From Tremella fuciformis (taxonomy: Eukaryota > Basidiomycota > Tremellomycetes > Tremellales > Tremellaceae), in the NCBI GenBank assembly GCA_032768795.1, contig CP136490.1, positions 3,472,001-3,536,000 on the forward strand: a DNA stretch of 64,000 bases, given 5' to 3'. The notes below the pieces were generated by a model that saw only the letters and a program-made list of their open reading frames with translations, was not told the DNA's origin and made no database searches. The translations under genes were made by a program, and so were the position numbers. The stretch's first letter is position 1. Each line of letters opens with the position of its first letter. Positions 11,201 through 22,428 of this stretch are shown here, in pieces.

Positions 11201-13637
11201 AAAACCATCCAACAACTTTGGCGAGATAATGCAGGCTATCTCAACCCGCCTGGAGCAAGAAACATCTTCACGAATTGTCTTCCAGAAGATGCTCAGCCGC
11301 ATTGTCACCGAGAGGGATTACAGTGCTCAGGAAGTCTGTCATCAGCTCTTTGGTCGACATATGATGTCTGCATCACGAGAGTTTGGCACACTCTGCATAC
11401 TGGAAAAGAGACAGAGACGCCTGAGGCAGAGGCAGGAAGATGAGGGACTGGACCAAGGTGTGGAGGAGCAAGACTGGCACGATGCCTACTTGGCACGCCA
11501 GCCAGAGCATGAGGGCATCAGCCTGTACGAATGGTTTCAATTCTACCGGAAACAAGGTCGCAACGCCACTCGAAGGAAGCACCCAAAGATCATCATTCTC
11601 TGGCCGCTGTATTATCCATCAGACCCTCAGTCTGAGGATCACCAAAACTGGTGCCGGGCAAAGTTACTACTCCACCATCCTCATCGACACCCTTCAGAGC
11701 TCAAGCTTGATGACGAATCCTGGACAGAAGCTTTTTCTCGCTGTACTGAGGACCACCCAGAGGGGCACCAAGACACATTGCCCAAGCGACCCATCCGTCA
11801 ACAACAGGGTGACAATGAAAACGACAGTGACTCAGAGTTTTCTGAGGGTGAAGAAGTCAATGACCACGAGCTTGATGACTGGCAAGTTCTGGCTGGAATG
11901 GGCCCTCAGTTTGATGAAGATGGGTGGAATGGGCCACTGCTTGGAGCACGTGATATTGATACTTCCCACGATTGGGAAGCAGTGGGGAGGGAGTGGGGAT
12001 CAGATGGTATAGGAGAGAGGGCAAGCTACTTAGAAACCGAACGCAAGAAGGTGAGCAGTGGCCTACAATCCACTGCATACTGTGAGCTGACCAAGCAGTC
12101 TCAGCCTTCTGTAGCTCGCAACACTGTCGATCCCCAACTACTCAACACCACACAGCGCCTCATCTTTGACAAGGTCTTGCGCCATGCCAACCGTCTGCTC
12201 TCTGGAGAGTCAGTCCCTCAAATACTCCTCAACATCGATGGGACAGCAGGAACAGGCAAATCCTTCCTCATTGACGCCATATCCCAAGCTCTTCAAGGGC
12301 TCCAATCTGGGCAGCACAACAATCTCGACTTCAGCACAAATCCCATTGTCCGCCGGCTTGCCCCCACGGGTGTGGCGGCATTCAACATTGCTGGTTCAAC
12401 ATACCATGCTGCCCTTGGTCTTGGAGGCTCAATAGAGGAAAGTCATGACAAGCTTGGAGAGGGAAAGCTTGCCAGCCTCCAGGAAGAGTGGCATGGGACA
12501 CGATACCTCATCATTGATGAGAAAAGCATGGTTGGAAGGGCGGCCTTGGGGAGAATCAACCTTGCTCTTGGTCAAATCTTTCCGTCGACAGCGTACTTGC
12601 CCTTTGCCGGTCTGTCTGTCCTGCTCATTGGCGACTTTGGTCAACTGCCCCCTGTGGGAGACACTCCACTGTACAACACTGCACGCTCGACAAAAACCTC
12701 CTATCTAGGCAGGCTCAGCAACATTGGCCGAGATATCTACCTTGCTTTCACTGAGAGCGTTCAGCTTGATGCTGTTATGAGGCAGGAAGGCTCCGACCCT
12801 ACCACCACTGCCTTCAAAGCAACCCTTGCTCGCCTGCACACCGGGACACCTCAACAGGAGGACTACACCCTTCTGTCCTCTCGCTTCTGGGGGAACCTTT
12901 CCCCGGCATCTCAGCAGGCCTTTCAAGATGCTGTATGTCTTTGTGCAACAAAGCAGAGTGTCTCCGAGATCAACCTACACACTTTGGCTCGCTCTGGACA
13001 GCCTGTACTGCGCTCTCTGGCTCAGCACACAGGGGTAGGAGCAGCCCAGGCTTCAGAGGAACAGGCACAGGGGCTTGCTCCTGCTGTCTTCCTCATGATT
13101 GGTGCTCAAGTCATGCTTTCTCGCAACCTCTGGATCGAGCAGGGATTGGTCAATGGCACCAGGGGCACAGTATATCAGATTGGGCTCTCACCATCTGAGC
13201 CTCCTCATCAATCTGTTCCTTCTGTGGTCATGGTCGCCTTCCCATCCTACACTGGACCAACACCCTGGCACACCACAGACAACATACCACTGGTTCCCAT
13301 TGTGCCCCATACAGCCAGATGGGAGACAACAAACGGGCAGCGGTGCTCTCGACGCCAGCTGCCACTGCAGCTTGCATTTGCTATCACCATACACAAATCA
13401 CAGGGTATGACGCTGGACAAGGCAGTGATTGATCTTGGTTCAGCCGACTTCTCAACGGGATTGACATTTGTGGCAATCTCAAGAGCAAGATCTCTGGAGG
13501 GCCTTGCTTTCAAGCCAGGCTTTGATTGGGCAAGATTGAACAGCTTGAACACAGAGAGTAGAAGGGGGGGAGTATCAGGACGTGTATTGGCAGCAAGGGA
13601 TGCGTCTAGACGTCAGATGCTTCAGATGACAGAATAA
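8216..13637 (+). CDS. Helitron Rep/Pif1-type helicase transposase (RepHel)
   Basis: The rolling-circle transposase, about 1,778 residues, with introns at 9282-9326 and 10156-10195. The N-terminal 400 residues carry several CxxC zinc-binding pairs (CSFC, CIKC, CQSC, CFKC, CSTC, CENC, CSRC). The first intron restores NCMDPGPS, the family's MDPG motif. The Rep domain has [15 protein letters not shown], the metal-binding HVH (SSHVHGLVW, residue about 796) and the two-tyrosine YISKY motif (about 957). The SF1 helicase has Walker A GTAGTGKS (about 1312), [17 protein letters not shown], Walker [36 protein letters not shown] and [13 protein letters not shown]. No stop or frameshift interrupts it, so the element may be active. 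Alternative in-frame starts exist at 8270, 8285 and 8312. Confidence 0.92.
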
Positions 13638-13768
13638 ATGTATAGAGAAAAAGATGAATGACAATGCATAGGTAGACTGAATAAAAGTTGATCAAGCATG
13701 ACTCTGAGTGTTTGATGCATCAGCTGAATCTCAAGTTCATGGGGTGTATGCATGTCATTGTGCTCTCT

Positions 13769-14304
13769 CTAGCTACTAACACTACCTCTATCTGCCTCCA
13801 TCTCCTGTCTGTAATCATCCCACACAGGATCATCAGCAGCAGGAGTTGGGGGATCTGACCAGGTAGGAGGCTCAGGGGTGGGGGGAGGAGTGAAGAGAGG
13901 AGTTCCAGGTGGGCTTTCTCCTCCTCTGAGTGTTCTCATCTTCCTCAGCCAATCCAGCATCCTACTTTTCCACAAGGGCAATCTGAAGGTCTGGGGATTG
14001 GTGACTGGACCATTGAAGCTACAAGTCAGCTTTGTGTCATGCCAAGAGAGAGCCTGACTCACAAGGACTTCACAACAGGTCTTTTGGGCACCCATGGCTT
14101 CTTCTCTCCATTGACTTTGCCTGACCCAGGAGGCAGGTAGGATTGTTGCTGGGGTGGGTGATAGGGAGAGTGTCTGACTGGCTGTGGGCGGCTTTGTTGA
14201 GAGCAGGAATGCTTGTGCTCATCATGAGGGTTGGGATGTCGCTTTTTTTGCTCTCTCTGGTGCTGCCTGAGTGCTTTTTTGAACAAAGCTGACTGGAAAG
14301 CCAT
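13769..14304 (-). CDS. Spliced antisense accessory gene of the Helitron
   Basis: I do not recognise this protein. Two minus-strand ORFs join cleanly through a textbook fungal intron (14019-14062: GTGAGT donor, GCTGAC branch, TTGTAG acceptor) into one frame of 163 residues. The N-terminal half is basic and rich in Gln, His and Pro (MAFQSALFKKALRQHQREQK). A central part has a hydrophobic/basic segment (LPLWKSRMLDWLRKMRTLRGG). The tail is Pro-rich and acidic with repeated TPPP/DPPTP motifs, ending VWDDYRQEMEADRGSVSS. The gene lies wholly between the RepHel stop and the right terminal repeat and is convergent with RepHel, 131 bases away. A nucleic-acid-binding or scaffolding role is only a guess from composition. 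Confidence 0.6.
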
Positions 14305-14357
14305 TCTGATGTAGATGTACAGATGAGAGATGAAAAGTCCAAAATTTTCCGGAGTCA

Positions 14358-14400
14358 GAGCTACGCCCCATCGGCGACGCGCCACCGCCGATTTACCTAG
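14358..14400 (+). repeat. Helitron right terminal repeat with hairpin and CTAG end
   Basis: GAGCTACGCCC (14358-14368) is followed by a perfect 7-base-pair stem ATCGGCG/CGCCGAT (14370-14376 with 14386-14392, 9-base loop) and TTACCTAG (14393-14400). A hairpin ending 8 bases before CTRR is the usual Helitron 3' terminator of rolling-circle transfer. Confidence 0.85.
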
Positions 14401-14460
14401 TGAATCGTTGTCGTCGCTTTTGCGTCTCACTCGAGTTCAATAGAAGAAGGATCGCGGAAG

Positions 14461-17058
14461 ATGGAGGACGACCGCGAAATGCGCGATGGCGAGGCGCCAA
14501 TCCAAGACGCCGAGAGACGTGGGTGTTCATCGTCTATGTCTCGCATGGAGGTGGTGGACAAAAGGACACGCGAGGGGACAAAGGGCTCCGGCGGAGGACG
14601 AGGATGGCAGCTGACTCGGAGCAGCCAGGCGTACAGATGACAGGGACAGGAGCAGGAGTCGGGAAAGGCGACACCGTGACGACGATAGGCACCGCAGCGT
14701 GAGTGATCGTCCCATCTGTGGTCCAATCATCAGCGGCACATGGTGGACATGAGGACCTCTGCAGCCTGAGGACCCTTGCGGTCACTGTGTCTTCATCGCT
14801 CGACTCCTCCGCTGTGCCGCACGCGAGAAGACCTTCCGTTCCGCTTTTCATCGCTTCTTGCTGATCGCGGGTAGCATCGCCACCGTTCGAGGTCACCACG
14901 GTCCCGCTCTCGATCTCGCTCGCCGGGCCGTCGTCACCGGCACAGGTCGTACTCGCGCTCGCGTTCTCGGTCCCGCGACCGTCACAGGTCGGACAGAAAC
15001 CGGGACTACCGGTCGTCTCGCAGGATTTCGCCGCCACCTCTTCATGGCAGGGGGCGCTTCGGCGCTCCCCGAGGCGAGAACGAGAAGTCGGTCGGAGGAC
15101 CGATGAACGCCCCGCAGGAAGAGGCAGAGGCGCATGCCAAAGTCAGCAAGCGCGAGAACCGGCTTTACGTCGGGAACTTGGCATATGACTGCAACTACAA
15201 GGATCTGGAAATTTTCATGCGAGGAGGTGGGTTAGGAGTTTTCTGAGGACTGGATTCAGCCGGATGGGGAGGTCTGGATTGCTTGGGTCTCCAGTACGAC
15301 CCCTAGATGGGCATCATCACATGTGTGGGGCAATCTTGGAGCGGCTGGAGGCGAATGTCTCGGAGTCGGATTCGAGGGGTGAACAAGGTTATGAAGAATG
15401 ACCGTCCTCGACTGGATGCCCGGAGGATGCGAGACTTCGTCTTCTTGTCGAGCCGGTTCACAGTCGAAAAACATTTTCACCACCCGATCACCTCTTTCCT
15501 CCGAAGTCCTGGTGTGTCGAGATGCGCAGACTAGCGGCCTGTCTGGATGGCTTGTGTGCTGGATGGCTTGATCCGGTCGGGTTGGAGCGGAGAGGACATA
15601 GGTTGACGGATGGCGCAGGTGGCGGAGATGTCATCTTCTCGGAAATTCTCGTGACGCCCGGAGGCCAGTCTAAAGGATGCGGGTGAGAGCTCTTTTAGGC
15701 GTTGCTTGAGTCGAGTTGACAAGCAGCATTGTAGAATTCGCTTCTCCCGAGGATGCCCAAAAGAGCAAAGAGGCGCTCTCAGACAAAGCGTTCATGGGCA
15801 GGAGCGTCTTCATCCGCGAGGTCAGTCTGACCGGACCTGGATTTACCCCCGCAACTCACGCGCAAGGACCGTGAGGAGACTGCACGATTCGGTGCTGCCC
15901 CTATTCCGGGCAAGATCGGCGTAGCTTCTGGCGAGTCTAGGCATTTCTTGGGCAGTCAAACCCCGCACAGCAACCCAGCCAACCGTCACCTGTACATTGG
16001 CAACGCAAGTCATCCGTGCTTTAGTGGAATCAGCTAAATATTCAGCTCCCGCTTCAAGCTTCTTGGCAAGATCTGAAGGACCTCATGCGACAGGCCGGTG
16101 AGGTGATCAGGACCGATGTCGGCTTTTTCCCCGATGGGCGACCGAAGGGAAGCGGCACAGTGGTCTTCGTCAACCCGCAAGATGCCACGAATGCCATACG
16201 TGAGATATTGCGCTCGTGTATATCCATCCTGTTCTGACTCTGTTCAGAGATGTTCAACGGATTTGACTGGTTCGGGAACGTCCTCGAGGTCCGCGAGGTG
16301 AGAGGCTCCCATTTGCTTCATGCAGCTGGTATTCATTTTCAGGACCGCTTTGCAAATGCTGGACCGGGCGGTCGTGGAGGCTTCCGAGGTGGCCTTCGGG
16401 GCGCTTTCGGTGGTCCTGGCCTTCGTGGCGGCTTTGGAGGAGGTTTTGGTGGTGGTTTCCGAGGCGGCTTTGGCGGCGGCTTCGGTGGTCGAGGGGGATT
16501 CGGTGGAGGTTATGGCGGTCGAGGTGGCTACGGCTACGGTGGGGCCGGTGGCTATGCCGGTGGTCAAAACGGAGGCAGGGCTTTCAGCAACGACCTCTAC
16601 GCGGACTACAACGGGCCGAATGGTTCTGCAAACGGTGGTGGCATGCAGGTCGACTCGGGTCTTCGCGCCCAGCCTGCAGAGCCCAATCAACAGATCCTTG
16701 TGCGCAATGTGAGTCAAGCATCGTTCTGCGTTGATGTTGCTGACGGTCTAAGCTGCCCTGGTCCACCTCCAACGAAGACCTGGTTGAACTGTTCGAGACG
16801 ATCGGTAATGTCGTCATGGCTGAGATCCTGTTTGAGGGATCGAGGTCGAAGGGAGAGGGCATCGTGCAATTCACTGAGACTGCCGAGGCTCAGACGGCAG
16901 GCGAGAAGTTTACCGGGTATGCTTACGGTGGCAGGCCGTTGGGTATGTGCTTTCAGATGATACAATGGCAGCAACTGATCGTGCCAGATGTCCAGTTCAA
17001 CCCGCGGTGGCACGACTTCTCCTCGACCGCTGCCAAGGGCGGTCAGCCGGCTGCATGA
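14461..17058 (+). CDS. SR/RGG protein with three RRMs (Gbp2/Hrb1 type)
   Basis: A shuttling mRNA-binding protein of the yeast Gbp2/Hrb1 class, which links splicing quality control to export. It opens MEDDREMRDGEAPIQDAER, followed by a long Arg/Ser tract (HRHRSRSPRSRSRSRS). RRM1 starts NRLYVGNLAYDCNYKDLEIF and continues in a separate exon (about 15620-15677) as VIFSEILVTPGGQSKGC, then IVEFASPEDA. RRM2 is RHLYIGNLPLQASWQDL, then an RGG/GFG-rich linker (about 16350-16580), then RRM3 (ILVRNLPWSTSNEDLVELF). The intron at about 15228-15619 is unusually long, and the one at about 16000-16043 uses a GC donor (aac|GCAAGT). The Helitron sits 60 bases upstream of the ATG. Confidence 0.85.
15228..15619 (+). 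other. Long intron inside the RRM1 coding region
   Basis: The exon ending FMRGG must join the small exon encoding DVIFSEILVTPGGQSKGCG to complete RRM1, leaving an intron of roughly 390 bases. Most neighbours are 40-70 bases. Donor GTGGGT and acceptor GCGCAG are inferred. It could harbour a regulatory element or a poison exon; I see no snoRNA signature I would defend. Confidence 0.55.
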
Positions 17059-17293
17059 TACTCTGAGATTATAGGAACCAAAAAGGGCAGGAAGCTCTCA
17101 CATCTGATCATTACTCCTATTCGTCATGCATTGTACATGGTACACGAATCTGTAGTCGAGTAATTCAGTCGGGAATCATGCCAGCTCAGGGGCAAACCTA
17201 AATTGGGAGGAGGTTGTCGCGCCCCGACCGTTGACGGGTTTCCATCTGTAGTTGAGCCTTTCTCTCGACATTCCTCTTTGATAGCGGCACACA

Positions 17294-18678
17294 ATGGCTG
17301 AAGTGTACCAGAAGAAAGAGCTGCTGGCGCTCATGGCCACTGGCGCCAACAAGCGTGAGTCTACAGCCTGATGAGGGGCTGGCGATGGCGCAGCAACATC
17401 GGTGCTGATAACCAGAATGCGTCGATTGCAACGCCCCGTCTCCCCAATGGGCCAGCGTCTCGTACGGCACCTTCATCTGCCTCGAGTGCTCGGGCGTACA
17501 CAGAGGCTTCGGCGTGCACATATCGTTCGTGCGGAGCATCACCATGGACAAGTGGTCCGAAGACCAGCTGAAGAAGATGCGTCTTGGGGGAAATGAGGCG
17601 TTCAAGACGTTCATCGAGGGGTACGGTCCGGGAGGCGGGTATGAGAAGGGGATGGGCATGCAGGACAAGTACAACTCGTGGGCGGCGACGCAGTATCGCG
17701 AAAAGGCAAGTCCCGTTTTCCAAGATCAGTCACAGAAGTGAGCTGATAGACAAGCTCGCTGCGGCTTGTGCGGACCCACCGCGGGACTGGGCGCCTTCTG
17801 CCCCTCCACCCTCCGCACCTTCCCGCCCCTCGTCCGCTGCTGCTACGCGCAAGTCCCGAGCAGGGCAAGGTATCGGCTCGTCCTCGCTCAGCTCGGAGGC
17901 ATCGCGCTCGGGCAGCCCGTACGGCAACAATTCTGCGAATGTGGGCGGGAGCGGCAGCGGCAACGAGGCGTTCTTCGAGCGGATGGGCAACGCCAACTCT
18001 CTTCGCCCCGACCACCTCCCTCCCTCCCAAGGCGGCAAGTACGCGGGATTCGGCTCGACGCCGTCGTACGGCGACGACGACGGTTTCGGCGGCGCGCAGC
18101 ACCCATCGTATGGCATGTCGTCACGCAGCGCCCCGACGCTCGACGAGTTCCAGCGCAACCCCATGGGCGCGCTGTCGAAAGGCTGGGGCCTGTTCTCGTC
18201 GGCCGTCGCGACCGCCTCGAAGGAGATTAACACCAGCGTCATTCAGCCGGGCGTGGCGCGAGCGCAGACGTTCGCCCAGGACGTCCAGCACGGCGAGGGC
18301 AACGAGGAATGGCGCAAGTACCTCCAGGGCGCGGCGGCGGGGGCGACACAGGCCGGCGGGTGGATCGGCCAGCGCGCAGGCGAGGGCTGGAATGCTGTCA
18401 ATGGCGCGGCCAAGGAGCGCGGCGTCGACCTCAACGAGCAGCTGGGCAAGCTTGGCCTGGGCGCGACTGGAGCCGGTGGCCCGCGCACCCAGAGCTATGC
18501 CCAGCTGGATAGGGCTGAGGGCGGTGACTTGACTCCGCACGGAGGGGCCGGGGATGACGATTTCTTCGACAGTTGGGATGATCAGAAAGCAGCTGCACCG
18601 CTGGCTGGCAAGGCCCAAACGCCAGCAGCCAAGGGAGGCAAGGGCGGATGGGACGATGATGAGTGGAAGGATTTCTAG
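17294..18678 (+). CDS. ArfGAP-domain protein (Gcs1/ArfGAP1 type)
   Basis: A GTPase-activating protein for ARF that controls COPI vesicle coat release at the Golgi. [20 protein letters not shown] leads, after an intron, into the ArfGAP zinc finger [40 protein letters not shown], with the four zinc cysteines and the catalytic arginine of VHRGFG all present. The rest is Ser/Pro/Gly-rich with WAP-like amphipathic segments ([40 protein letters not shown]) that resemble curvature-sensing ALPS regions. It ends [10 protein letters not shown], a dilysine-free acidic/aromatic tail of the type that binds coatomer delta. Two introns are visible, near 17355-17413 and 17706-17753. Confidence 0.9.
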
Positions 18679-18781
18679 GTCGCGAGTTGTTGGAGCATGT
18701 GGTCGTGTGGGCATGATAGACATTACACTATTTGACATATATACAACAGTCTGTCTAGTATAGATACCCCGATATCCTCTC

Positions 18782-20288
18782 TCAGTGCATGGCTTGACCC
18801 GTTGCCACCAATTCCGGTACGAGTGCTCCGACTACAGCGTCGAGCGTCAGACCCACTAGATGAGCATTGCACCCAGAGTCCCCGATGACCCCTAGCAGGC
18901 GGTCGGTCTCATCCGCGCCAGGATAGAAGATCTTCCGAACGAGTGCTATGAATCAGCGTCGCCAAATAAGAGGCACAGGGAAGCTTACAGGGCAGCAATT
19001 CTGATACTCGCTCTTCCGCCCGTGTTCGCAGATCGGCTTGCTCTTCTGGACTTGGATCAGGCGGTGTCGGCGCCGGATAGCCATCGAGGGGGAACAGAAG
19101 TCGCTCGACGAGGTCGCAGACTCGCAAGGCTAGAGCCGGCGTAAGGACCCGATCTTGCAACACGTGCGGGGCGAGCCTGTCGTCAGTTGGGAGACTTGTT
19201 TTCCTTCACGCCTCACCTATCGAACATCGGCCCGACAAGGCTGATGAGCGCCTCGATGATCCCAAAACTCCACCGGCGGGCCCATCGCTTCTCCACCTCG
19301 ACGCCGCTTAGCTCTCGCAGCACGTCGATCCACAGTACGTGGCACCCCACGTAAGCCGTTTTCGTCGGAGGTGCCGCAGAGTAGAATGCCATCAGGCTCG
19401 CAGCCATGCTCCAAAGACCCAGCAAGACGCCCCATATTCTCGCCAAGAACGCCCAGAGATCTTCGGTCGCGGTTGGCTTCTGTACCTTAGTCTTCCCGCT
19501 GCGTGATGTCCCCGGTTGGCCAAGGAGCTTTAGAATGATCTGGTGCCAGAACCATGGCTCGACCAGTCGGCGAGCGACGCCGCCCAGTATAGCCCGACCC
19601 AGGATCTCGCGCAGGATCAGCCGCTCGACTTGCGGTTTGGCCTCGGCTGGGATGTACAGCTTGACCAGTGCGTCCGCTAGTGCGGTAAGATATAAGGGCG
19701 ACACGGTGTATTGCTCTTTCCCGTCCATTTGGGTGGTAGAGACGGAGAGCAGGGGTAAGCGGGCATGGTAGGCGGCGGCGAGGCTACCGGGTGCGCCCGG
19801 AATCGGTAGATCTATCGCGGCTTGGGCATCTCGGAGTGTCTGCAGGTGGAGTCTGAGGATGGTTGGCAGATCGAGCAAGACGAGATCGGCCAGACGGGAT
19901 GGGTCGTCGTAGATACCTTGAAAAATGGGGGAAAGGACGGGCGCGACAATGGTCGCATGGAGAACCGGTAGGAGAGTGCGGTCTCGTGGCGAGATGCGCG
20001 TGTACCACGAGAGGACATATGCCCGTAGAGCAAGGGCGATGAGATGATACACACTGCACGATCAGCATCTGATATCGCTTCATTGCGATGGACGTACCGC
20101 TCGTTGATCTGGACAAGGTGGGTGCCAGTGCCGACAGTCAGAGCAGGAATGGACCGGTCCAACGGCGCCGTGGGGAAGAGCAGCCGGCGATGGAGTGGGA
20201 GATGGACTGGCTCTCTGCTTGAGACCGCAGGCCGGGTGGGAGGACGCGAGGGAGGCCCCCGAGTGGGCAGAGGCCGCGCCGGGGGCAT
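18782..20288 (-). CDS. PXA-domain protein, probable membrane trafficking factor
   Basis: The second half of the N-terminal exon and most of the large exon (19213-20052) match the PXA (PX-associated) domain. The arrangement LALRAYVLSWYTRISPRDR, then LADLVLLDLPTILRLHLQTLR, then a long helical region with VEPWFWHQIILKLLGQPG is typical of fungal PXA proteins related to sorting nexins. A hydrophobic segment follows (LARIWGVLLGLWSMAASLMAFYSAA). The frame continues after short introns into APHVLQDRVLTPALALRVCDLVERLLFP and ends VGALVPELVATGQAMH. No PX domain is visible. The start at 20288 opens a Pro/Arg-rich, probably disordered N-terminus. Endosomal or ER localisation is an inference from the family. 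Confidence 0.7.
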
Positions 20289-21321
<1,033 letters not shown>

Positions 21322-21449
21322 GCGATGGCTTTTGTCATTTGAGGAGGCAGGGGAAGCACTTTCGTACCATTCTTTCGGTTTGTTTACTGCTCTCGCCACC
21401 GGCGATCGATGCATTCAGATTCTACATGAACATGGCTCGTCTCGCGCAT

Positions 21450-22108
21450 CTATATTTGAAGTTTCCGGTATGTGCCGAACCAGCACGGCACCTGCTTCAG
21501 CTTCTTCGTACCGTCGGGGTCGATGAACGGTTTGAAAGTATCGGCGTCCATGATGTTGTCATCGTTGCTCAAGCGTGCTTCTTCCTTGCCCTGGCCACTG
21601 TCAGCAGCGTCTGCGACTAAGAAGGAGGGGCCCTCACTTCTCTGATCCGTATGATCGTAGGCACATTGGTCACACCCCAGTCTTGCCGGAACTCGTTCTT
21701 CGGATCCCGCCAGCTGTACATCAGTCTCGCCCCGTCCCACAGAAGGGAAGCTCACGTCGCCTTGTCCCCGACCCAGAGGATGATCGCTTCTGCAATATGA
21801 GGCCTTCATTTGAAAACCTCACCGAAGACTCTACTCACTTGGTTTGTCAGGCCCGTCAAATGCCTCGTTAACCGTACTTTCGACCCTTCGGCAATCCTGT
21901 TGCCTATCAGCTCCAAGTCTTAGCTGGCGGCAGGCAAGCTTACAGGACACCACATCTCGCCGTCGACCACACTTGCGAAGAAGACAAGAAATGTGTATTT
22001 TGGTGCCGACGAGCTGTTCAGCCCGTTCATGATGTGCGGAAAGCTGTCATAAGTACCCTGTCAGCTTTCCGACTGCGGAGAGTCTCACGGTGTCCTGTAG
22101 AGAGGCAT
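21450..22108 (-). CDS. TXNDC17/TRP14-like thioredoxin-fold protein
   Basis: A small cytosolic thioredoxin-related protein; the human relative reduces cystine and other disulfides with electrons from thioredoxin reductase. Exons join to [22 protein letters not shown], the strand [20 protein letters not shown] with the WCPDC active site, then [30 protein letters not shown] and [10 protein letters not shown] with the cis-proline. The tail is longer than in animals and ends [13 protein letters not shown]. Five introns are required. The start at 22108 was preferred over 22053, which stops after seven codons. Family membership is well supported; the enzymatic partner is inferred. Confidence 0.8.
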
Positions 22109-22428
22109 GGCGAGTACTGGAGAGCTTGGTAGTGACAGTCAATGCATGAACATATCGGTGGCAAACGGTCCAGAGACACACAGGTGGCCTCGGCAAAAAC
22201 CCGGCGGGCCGGGTCACTGGGCGCTGAAAAGACACTGTCTGTCCTTGCCTTTCTTGTCCACGGCCTCGCTGGGCTCCCCGAGCCTTGCTGCCCAAATCGC
22301 TCTCCCCCATCATCGCCCCTGTCACACGACACGAACGTCAGACGCGCACTGCCGCCGCGTTGCCTGTTCATGCCCATGTCTCACCGACCTGCTGCTCACC
22401 AATTTCTCGCCCGTCCCGTTCTCCCAAC
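22109..22428. promoter_or_regulatory. Divergent promoter between the thioredoxin-like and PEHE-like genes
   Basis: A 320-base gap separating two divergently transcribed genes. Only overlapping random ORFs are present. It probably carries both promoters, but I recognise no specific site. Confidence 0.45.

Larger units (their letters stand above)
7057..14400 (+). mobile_element. Complete autonomous Helitron-class transposon
   Basis: A 7,344-base element encoding an intact Rep/Pif1-type helicase protein plus a small antisense gene. The left end reads CTAGGTAG then a hairpin; the right end reads a hairpin then TTACCTAG. The right end therefore has the canonical Helitron form (short hairpin a few bases before a terminal CTRR, here CTAG, followed by host T). 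The left end is preceded by host A, which fits A/T insertion. Unusually, both ends are mirror images over about 42 bases. TGA flanks both sides (7054-7056 and 14401-14403), which could be chance or a 3-base duplication. It lies 17 bases after one host stop codon and 60 bases before the next host ATG. Confidence 0.88.

Noticed and set aside
14059..14430. Longer antisense ORF starting outside the Helitron
   Set aside because: The upstream ATG is in host DNA across the right terminal repeat. The in-element ATG at 14304 plus splicing explains the conserved part better.
16244..16717. Minus-strand ORF opposite the RGG region
   Set aside because: An Ala/Thr/Ser-rich shadow of Gly/Arg/Phe codons in the three-RRM gene.
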